Positions 56,139 to 64,000 of a DNA stretch of 64,000 nt are shown piece after piece. This DNA is from Notolepis coatsorum. Its lineage: Eukaryota > Chordata > Actinopteri > Aulopiformes > Paralepididae. Positions within the stretch are counted from its first letter, which is position 1. Every line of letters begins with the position of its first letter. The position numbers and the translations under genes were made by a program. The stretch lies in assembly GCA_963971535.1 (NCBI GenBank), contig OZ020589.1, forward strand, positions 56,082,077 through 56,146,076. Direction: 5' to 3'. The notes beneath the pieces were generated by a model. It was not told the DNA's origin and made no database searches. It was given only the letters and a program-made list of their open reading frames with translations.

Positions 56139-57537
56139 AACAGCCGGGGACCAGGAAGCCTAACCTGATGCACCAGGTGGTTTGTTACACAGAACCATCT
56201 GAGAAGTCGTCCTTGGAAACTGTTTGGAAAAGGGCAGGCACTTTCAATTGGCAGCAGTGTTAATTTTGTCAGCGATTTTCATTTTAGTTTTAGTCTTAGT
56301 CATGTGTCAAATGCTCCTTTTCGTTTTCATCATATTTAGTCACCTTAATTTATTTGTCGTTTAGTCAGTTTTAGTCAACTAAAGGTCTGAGCATTTTAGT
56401 CTTTGTTTAGTCTCGATTTAGTCTTTTTGTAGTAATGCGTTACTGTGAAAGTAACTATTTAGATACCTAAAATAAAAAATCAATTGCTCCCATTAATGCC
56501 CTTACAGATTCTTACAAAACTGTCCAAATCTGTTGACAGTTTCCATTCATTTGCATTCACATCACTGAACTCTGCTAAGCAATGTGGTCTATACAAACAC
56601 AAACCTGACACAAACACAAAGATATGTTGTCCCGACGTAATAAGAAATGCGGCGTGCCGAATCAGATGGTTCTTATCACCGCGTGCCCGCACGTGTAGCT
56701 CGGGGAGCGTGCACATTTAGGTTCAACGCGCATGTACGTTTAGGTTTTAGGTTGAAGAAAAAAGTGCATGCTTAGGTTGTGGCCTTGATGTCGGAGCGTT
56801 TCATTATAAGCGTCTTGCAATGTTGGTTAAGATATCAATCGTGCATTGCAACATTAGTTAGGATATCAATTGTACATGAAAGGACTAAATTGTTTGATTT
56901 AGGAGTAAAGCAAAGTTAACGGGCAACTGGTTTTGCAACTGGGAGCCAAGTCATGCTTTTAAATTAGTATTGATGAGATGCCCTTACAGATTCCTACAGT
57001 CAAAATCTGTTGATCAACTTGACAGTTTCATTTGCATTCACATCACTGAACTCACCAAATGTCTGCGGTGGTCGAGATGTAGTCCAGCCAGCCCCTAGTC
57101 ATGTTGGCGTCTTTCGGGTGGCCATTATCACAAAGACGATCGCCAGACGGCGTGGGGGTGGAGGTCATTACATTGTATCAATTCTCCCGTGATTATTTTA
57201 CTACAGTTTGAAATTATAGTCTCCTCCTCGTCTTTCACTTTCAACAATAACACTTGCAAACCAAAATACTATACTTTATACTTATAGCACATGCATGAGC
57301 CTAGGTCTCTTTTGAAAGATAACATTCTGAAGTGTATGATACAATAAAGAAAGATCACTTTTAGTGCTAATGAGTAACATAGGTCTGAACTTGAGTTGTA
57401 AAAAAACTTGTTACTCAAGTTACCTGAGATCCATAGCCTGAAGCCTTATGTAGTACATGTCCAAATTTCATAAAGATCCATTTAGAGATGAGTGATTAGG
57501 AGTGATTTAGGTAAACTGTGTACAATGAAAGACTCAG

Positions 57538-58663
57538 GGTGCGGTTACACCTTTCGTTTCATTTTCGTATCATTGTCATATGCGTTTCGCCGCAACGTCA
57601 TGCGCCTCGAGTCACACTTTCGTTTTTTTTTCCGTTTTTGTCACCCGAGCACACTGATGTAGTACACTGCCAAAGCAGTAGGTGGCAGTAGGTGGCAAAC
57701 ATGAAGGCAATTTCAACCAATCAGAACTTGAATGTGCCTGCAAAGGAAATGTCAACAAGGCGGCCACCATCTTTTGCCTAGTTACCCAATGCAGCAATTC
57801 TTTTTCAGCAAAGCCTAATAAAAGTGCAATAAACAAAACGGATACATTCACTGTGTGTTCTGCCTGTCATTTGTTGATGAAACAAAACTAACATCAACAC
57901 AAGTGACCACCAAGAGCGGATAGTTTAGTCTAAAAAACGATCGGTAGCATTGTTAGCTGCATGCTAACGTCAATGTAATTTGCCATTATAACAGTATAGC
58001 ATTGTGGCTAGAAGCTAACGTTAGCTCACGCTACTTAGCCAGCACCAAACTGATGATATCGGGAGCTATCAGTGGTTAGATAACATTAGAGACAACGCTG
58101 TGTGTATTAAACAAAGGTGAATAGATGACTGGGCCATTTTGTTTAATGCTTGTTAAGTTGAAAGAGGAGCTTTGAGCTAACAGGGTTTGATAGCTAACAC
58201 TAGCTCATGTTATCCAGTGGCAGTGCCAATCGGTAATGCTAGGAGAATGAATGGATGTAAACTTTCTTTAACATATTGCATATGGGTACAATACAATACG
58301 GCTCAATACAAACAATTGTTAAGGGAATGCAGACTGTTGTAGCTTGGACTGGGGTCCTTATAACAATAACTTGACAACACATAGTAGCTGCAGCTATTTC
58401 GTTTGGGACAGCTCTCTGTCACCGGAAGGGCACGCAGATGGTATCTACTGCGCATGGGCCTTTTCGCAACAACGGCTCATGCAGACTACACGCTGTTGTC
58501 TGCACGTTTTTTAGCGTTTCTCCAAAACGCAAACACAATTTTGCGTTTCAGCCGTATCCACAAAAAAACGCCAAAAAACGCATTTCTGTGTAATAGGGAC
58601 ATGAAACGTATTCAAAAATGTATAAAAAAAACGCCACAAATACACTAGTCTAACCATGGCCTC
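57538..58663. mobile_element. Possible nested MITE
   Basis: GGTGCGGTTACAC on the left and GTCTAACCATGGC on the right are imperfect inverted ends flanked by CTCAG. Inward lie CGTTT-rich arms (TTTCGTTTCATTTTCG and AAAACGCCAAAAAACGC). Tentative. Confidence 0.38.
58246..58338 (-). repeat. Local short repeat family, truncated minus copy
   Basis: TATGGGTACAATACAATACG and AATTGTTAAGGGAATGCAGA; more diverged than the other copies. Confidence 0.65.
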
Positions 58664-59372
58664 AGTTAGTGCTGTTTTTCTCTTCCTTTTTTCGCTCGTT
58701 AGTTTTTCACCTAGATCCCTGATTCATACATCCCCACGTGGGGTATCATTGGAAAGCCATACTCATTGGCTACAACCCTCCACAATCATTTTCGAGATAG
58801 CCAAATGATTGACGGAACTAGAGCCCCAAGAGTCGGGAGTGGTATTTTGCGCAATACCGTGTACTTTGCACAAGCCTCAAATACCGGCATGTAACTCGAG
58901 AACTGCTGAACGGATTTTGTCACATGAAAGGGTTATCGACAGGCAACAAATAATCCTTCAATTCAATATATATATATTGTATTACAAAATATGCACACAT
59001 GTGGGCATGTGTGCAGTTACTGCTATCTAGAATGCTGGCTAAGAACATAACGTGAGTGAGGAAATGAATCAAAGCGGCACGCTTGCACTGCACACAGGAA
59101 ACGGAAAGGCTTCACTAATAGTAACATGCATTATTCTAAAAGTTATAATTATTTTGTCTCGTCTTAAAATGAAGAGAGATTTCGGCTAGATTTTATTTTG
59201 TAAACTACATTTTGTGTTGTTGTTTGTAGTCAATGATATTGCATTCATTATTTAGTCGCGTTAGTGTCACATGATCTACATTAATGTGACGGCACGTCTC
59301 GTTGTCGTCAGGGGAAAAAGCTTTGTTGACGACCATATCATTTTAGTTGACAAAATTAACACTGCTTGGCAG

Positions 59373-60040
59373 GTGATTGGATGAACCATCTGTCATTCTG
59401 TCCCTCACCGTCTATCACGGCCTAACTTCAACCAACCATATCAACGAACCATATGACATAGTAGGAGAGCACTGAAGAGGAGCCTAGCTATGTAGTTAGC
59501 ATGTCGATAGACAATTTTCGTCGTCTTTGTAAGAAATACAAATACCAAAACATATTTGATTCAATGAAGGTAGCAAATATCACACCTAAACCACACCTGT
59601 AGCTGCCAGTAGTTCATCATAGGACGCTATTGGTCCGAAGTTACCACTGTGGTTCATCCACAAGTGCAAAACTTGAAGCCTGACAAGATAAATTCTCATG
59701 TGATTGCGTGATCTTGCAAATCCAGCTGCCTCGCAAGCCACCCCAGTGGTAAGAATAGCGTTAGGAAGTTAACGCTTTTAGCCTTTGCTGAACATTGGTT
59801 TTACAGTGTTATTGTGGATAGCAAAAATCATGCTTGGTCCTAATAGTGTTAGCAATCATAAATAGCAATGTGAAAATGTTTTTCAATGCTTATTAGGGTT
59901 GAACAGAACCCCTGTCAAGCAAAGGAGGATCATGAACATGAGGCAATGCTTGGGATCGGTCAATTCAGTAGTTTTCTGTATTTCAAAAGGTTTAAAAACA
60001 CGTTGATACACCATAGTTCCCGAATGTGACTCATATCAAA
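59373..60040. other. Unannotated stretch
   Basis: No ORF over 60 codons, no repeat recognised. Confidence 0.4.
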
Positions 60041-60044
60041 TTAA

Positions 60045-61107
60045 GGGGAGACACTGCAGGTGAATAGGGTAAAAAAATTAACTAATAGATATCACAATGA
60101 AACTTCCCCAGTTGATTACTTATATTAAGACAAGACTTTTTTGTATTACAAGTTTTCTGAAATTGTATGTTTAAATATGCAAATGAGGCATAATCTACTT
60201 AAATATGCACTAATTTGCATATAATTCCAGGACAGAAATCTGAACATTGGATAAAGCCATTTTCAAAATTATAGTTTCATTTTGTTGACATATTAGAGCC
60301 AAAGGTTATTACAGAGGGGATTTTGGATATCTCTTTTTATCACTCCATAAATCAGAAAATACTCCATTCAGTCCATTTTTATGGTAAAATTCCATATTTC
60401 GCCATGTTTTTAGGAATAAAATGTGATATAAATCAGGGTATGAATGCGATATCAACAAACCCTTCTGTAAATACCTTCAGAACATAGATATGAATAGAAC
60501 TGGAAGGTTTGGTGTATGTGTGTGCTACTGAAGTGGAGATTTCTGGCTCAGAGTATGAGGAAAAACTCTTAAAACTCATTTTTGGGAAAACGCCTTCAAA
60601 GTTCTGTATTGTAAAATGCCATACTTTTTTTTTTTTAAACAGATATTTACAAACACAATACCTAATCAAACCATTAGTAATAGACAACCTGAACACATGC
60701 CTGATAACTGAATAATAATAATAATGATGTTATTGAACTGAACAGAACTACACACAGGCTACAAACAGTGTAGTACAGTGTAGTACCCCCTAATAGGCAA
60801 ACAATATTTGAATAGATATCACTATGAAACTTTCCCAATTTGTTATGTACATATAAACTAAGAAAAAATATATTGCAAGTTTTCTGAAATGTATGTTTAT
60901 ATATGCAAATGAGGCACTTCCCCATTAAATATGTGCACATTTATGGATGCAATAAGGTAAAATGATGTAAAATAAACAACTAAATGTGTGTTATTGACGT
61001 TTTATTGTCACTAGTTTCATAGAAGACATGTTTAGGAAGCAAAATATAACAAAATCTCAAAATCAACAAAAAAAGTATATTTGACTATTCACCTGCAGTG
61101 TCTCGCC
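60045..61107. mobile_element. TTAA-target element with near-perfect inverted ends (1063 bp)
   Basis: Begins GGGGAGACACTGCAGGTGAA and ends TTCACCTGCAGTGTCTCGCC, between TTAA at 60041-60044 and 61108-61111. Inside, a block with ATCAC.ATGAAACTT and TATGCAAATGAGGCA is directly duplicated (60090-60195 and 60815-60920). Kolobok- or piggyBac-like; no transposase. Confidence 0.82.
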
Positions 61108-61249
61108 TTAATGTTGCAGTTCCAGGGTAGAGTCTGTGAAGTGAAAGTCAGCTGTCCTCCCCTCACCTCTCAGCTAATGTCAGTACTGAGCTTCCAAGAG
61201 CCACATGTCACATCAAAAACAGCCCCTGTGAATTTACAGTATATGATGT

Positions 61250-61436
<187 letters not shown>

Positions 61437-61818
61437 ATGAACAGTAACACTGCTGTCAATTAGGACTGCTCACATCCTGTGAAAGGAGCTTCATAGTGAT
61501 TAGTCATACAGTTCAAAGGTTCCTCGTTCTCCTTATTCTGACAGTTCTGCATTTCAGATAATATCCACACACACATGCACACATACTGTACATCGAGCAC
61601 ATACACAAAAGCACATGCATACACACACAGAAACATCAAGGGTACCATTGTTGCAACGGAGTGATATGTATGTGTGTATGTGTGCATGTGTGTGTGTTTG
61701 CATATTCTTCATGTTCATGTTTCAACATTGACAAATATGCATTTAATAAAGGAATATTCTAAGCAATGTGAAGAAACACTTCTAAAACATGATACATATG
61801 TGAAGCATATGTGTTTTG
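61437..61818. other. Unannotated stretch
   Basis: Contains ACACAC and GTGTGT patches only. Confidence 0.4.
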
Positions 61819-62798
61819 TGTAGCGTGATCCAATCTGCGTTGTGTCTGGTGTGAGGTAGAAGTAGACTCCGACAACGGTACTCAATTGATGGTTGGTTTT
61901 ATTGGTGATCTCCTGTTATCGAACCAAAAACAGCACACACACAACATGGCGTGAGCTACCGTCATAGCCGTGTAGTCCACCTCTGTTCTCTTTCACGGTA
62001 AACTCAAAGAGAGCGCACACACTCAAAACAGTGCGCCATCCACAGTTACAGCAATTGTTAGCTACTATCAAATACATGTAACTCAGTACAAGTCAACTTC
62101 AGCAAAAACATATGAAATAATATGAAATGAAAGACAGTGTGTAAGCATTAATTAAACCGAAATACAAAAACAACGGTTCATACCTGTTATCGAACCAAAA
62201 ACAGCACACACAACATGGCGTGAGCTACCGTCATAGCCGTGTAGTCCACTTGTTATTGTTAAACAGAATACGAGTTAGCACACGACGGTACTGTGGCTGT
62301 TTTACACAGGGCGAGTTAATGTCATCACACACAGGACAATTTCAGTACCAAAACCAAAACATAAATCAATTTTACAAGTTATACATAGCAATTAAATCAA
62401 ATATTAGGTAACCGAAAGTGCATACCTCTGTTCTCTTTCACGGTAAACTCAAAGAGAGAGATCACTTCCGCCAGCGTTTCTCTTGCCGACGAACCGGCTA
62501 AACCAATATATACATTATTTAAAGTATTTACAATACAACAAATATTCAACTGGAAAGATGACCTATCCTCTCTAAACCCATTATAAAAGACCAAAAGGGA
62601 TTTCGTTTGGAGAATCAATAACTCAATATGAGGAAATTAATATAAACTAGTAACCAAGGCACCCCTCCAAAACACTAGAGTGAGCTCGGTCCACTTTGTT
62701 CCTTCAAAATAAGAGTGTTTCTGTCTTGACCTACTTATTTAAGATGAAAGATAACAGTTTCTGTCCATGATCTAGCATAACAACTTCACTCTGCTACA
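61819..62798 (-). repeat. 3' LTR (980 bp) with internal duplications
   Basis: The minus strand starts TGTAGCAGAGTG and ends CACGCTACA, sharing the inverted tip TGTAGC/GCTACA. AATAAA lies near 61898. The block AACATGGCGTGAGCTACCG is present at 61943 and 62212, and TCTGTTCTCTTTCACGG at 61982 and 62427. Confidence 0.65.
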
Positions 62799-62810
62799 TT
62801 CACCCCTACT
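62799..62810 (-). promoter_or_regulatory. Polypurine tract candidate
   Basis: The minus strand reads AGTAGGGGTGAA right before the LTR. Confidence 0.55.
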
Positions 62811-63215
62811 GTTTTATGCCAGATTATGGACATTGTTCCCTTCAATTAACTCAACAGCGTAAGTATAAACCAAAGAAATAGAAAATAAAATTATCACAAT
62901 GAGTCAACGCGTCACATGTAACTCGGTGTATCCCTTAATTCCAACCCTAGAAAATAGGTTGACCAGCTCAAAAGCTATCCGATGAAGGATCAGGAAAAAT
63001 AAAGGGTAGCTAATCCCTCATCTAACCATAGAAACAAAACATGCCATGTACATATTTATACCATGGAATACACCAAAATTACTCAATCATGTCTAATGCA
63101 ATAGACAACCATAACTACCAGTATGACTCAAAGAAAATCAAACAGCAAAATCAAAGAAAGAAAGGAAAAAAAATTATTAATAAAAAGAATCACCAAAAAA
63201 AAATTGTGTCATCTT

Positions 63216-63968
63216 TTAAGATGACAGCAGAGCCCTGACTCTTTGTACAGCCATCGTCTGAATGAGCCTGTTAACTGGCCTGATGAACCTCCCCAGCCTA
63301 GTGTAAACCCCTTGAGGTACCCCAACTACACTCGGTATGACAGTGACAATGGCCGACTCAGTTTCACACACTGGAACAAGTAAGGATGAACTACAGGTGG
63401 CCTTCCCCGGAGCCATCATGTCCTCAGTGCCTGATATGGCCGACTCAGGTCCACACACTGGAACAAGTAAGGATGAACTACAGGGGGCCTTCCCCGGAGC
63501 CATCATGTCCTCAGTGCCTGATATGGCCGACTCAGGTTCACACACTGGAACAAGTAAGGATGAACTACAGGGGGCCTTCCCCGGAGCCATCATGTCCTCA
63601 GTGCCTGATTCCACAGTCGTCGTGTCTGACGACTGATCACTGTCCTGATAAACAATTACAGAGTATGACTCCTCTGATTCAACATCTGCCTCTGGTCCCT
63701 CCATCCAAAAATGTGGTTTCTTCAGTTTACACTCCTGCTCCCCACCATTATGTGTCTCAAGTGTAATTCTATGATGTTGATCACTACCCATACTTCCCAC
63801 CTGCTCCTCTGCTAGCTCTGATACACCCGTCCCTGTCATGGTATCTACTACCCCCTCCACACTGGACTCAGGAAGATGAGCAACCCACCGGGCAGTTCTC
63901 AGCTCATCCTGCACAGAATCATCTGTCATCTCCTCACTCGGAACAGTGCCAGAAACAGACACCTCCAT
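63216..63968 (-). CDS. Gypsy-type pol C-terminal tail with three 29-residue repeats
   Basis: A frame of at least 250 residues may continue from beyond the window; the methionine at 63968 need not be the start. It is acidic and Ser/Thr-rich. Three tandem copies of a 29-residue unit (SGTEDMMAPGKAPCSSSLLV and PVCEPESAI) are encoded by 87-bp repeats at about 63350-63610. It ends YTRLGRFIRPVNRLIQTM and a short tail, a pattern I associate with the end of fish Gypsy pol proteins after the integrase. No catalytic domain is in view. It sits about 420 bases before the LTR. Confidence 0.6.
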   Translation of the reverse strand: MEVSVSGTVPSEEMTDDSVQDELRTARWVAHLPESSVEGVVDTMTGTGVSELAEEQVGSMGSDQHHRITLETHNGGEQECKLKKPHFWMEGPEADVESEESYSVIVYQDSDQSSDTTTVESGTEDMMAPGKAPCSSSLLVPVCEPESAISGTEDMMAPGKAPCSSSLLVPVCGPESAISGTEDMMAPGKATCSSSLLVPVCETESAIVTVIPSVVGVPQGVYTRLGRFIRPVNRLIQTMAVQRVRALLSS

Positions 63969-64000
63969 CTCTGGCTCATCCCATGACGGCAGAGGCAGGA

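Larger units (their letters stand above)
56255..59364. mobile_element. Large hAT-type element (3110 bp)
   Basis: Ends CAGTGTTAATTTTGTC and GACAAAATTAACACTG are perfect inverted repeats, with ATTGGCAG (56247-56254) and CTTGGCAG (59365-59372) as an 8-bp duplication differing at one base. Inside are a duplicated segment (56497-56580 and 56977-57056, GTTTC.TTTGCATTCACATC), a possible nested MITE, a copy of the local short repeat and GCTAGC-rich sequence (57900-58210). No transposase was recognised. Confidence 0.85.
61819..64000 (-). mobile_element. LTR retroelement, 3' part, continuing past the window
   Basis: On the minus strand the order is pol C-terminus (63968-63216), untranslated region, polypurine tract and 3' LTR. 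The 5' part lies beyond 64000. The segment 62811-63215 is A-rich 3' untranslated sequence without a gene. Confidence 0.7.

Noticed and set aside
61979..62425. Retrocopied spliced transcript inside the LTR
   Set aside because: The removed segment does not have GT-AG ends when aligned; microhomology deletion fits better.

Overview
The window is intergenic or intronic DNA from a vertebrate, most likely a teleost fish. It carries many kinds of transposable element nested in each other: Ty3/Gypsy-type LTR elements, several LINE lineages, hAT, Tc1-like, CACTA-like and TTAA-target DNA elements, tRNA-derived repeats, and very long (CA)n, (GA)n, (GAGT)n and (CTAT)n arrays. I see no intact host gene. 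The only host-like coding pieces are a first exon resembling ppp1r21, a broken C2H2 zinc-finger fragment and a spliced, frameshifted multi-exon locus of unknown family.

Layout. 1-7771: two tandem, nearly identical minus-strand LTR retroelements sharing a middle LTR. They encode gag and a protease-like domain fused straight to an integrase C-terminal domain, with no RT, RNase H or integrase core. 7800-10893: LINE fragments, a (CA)n array and a 32-bp minisatellite. 11971-13597: a hAT-type element full of (TC)n and (GA)n. 14159-15932: two MITEs. 16096-18690: a rearranged LINE. 18700-20480: simple repeats.

20919-36016: one LTR retroelement of about 15 kb with matching LTRs, a 4-bp target duplication and a polypurine tract. 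It has been expanded by nested insertions. The main one is a young 4.6-kb non-autonomous Ty3/Gypsy-like element (23240-27820) whose reading frames hold an integrase zinc-binding domain ahead of gag, and a triplicated RT-leader-like segment inside gag. Other insertions are a MITE, LINE 3' ends and a zinc-finger remnant.

36040-48400: a possible solo LTR, an L1-like fragment, a CACTA-like insertion whose empty site is also present in the window, a three-exon Tc1-like transposase gene (41271-42687) that has lost its second catalytic region, an L2-like LINE, tRNA-derived repeats, and the unknown multi-exon locus (45281-46545). 48760-51440: an L2-like LINE split by a hAT-type element, which in turn carries another MITE, a SINE and the ppp1r21-like exon. 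51757-55140: a piggyBac-like element splitting a copy of a local repeat family, then long microsatellites. 56255-59364: a large hAT-type element. 60045-61107: a TTAA element with near-perfect inverted ends. 61819-64000: the 3' LTR and pol C-terminus of another minus-strand LTR element that runs off the right edge.

The genes do not form a pathway. The coherent story is layered insertion, and target duplications let much of the order be read directly. All family assignments come from motif recognition by eye. No alignment or database search was run.
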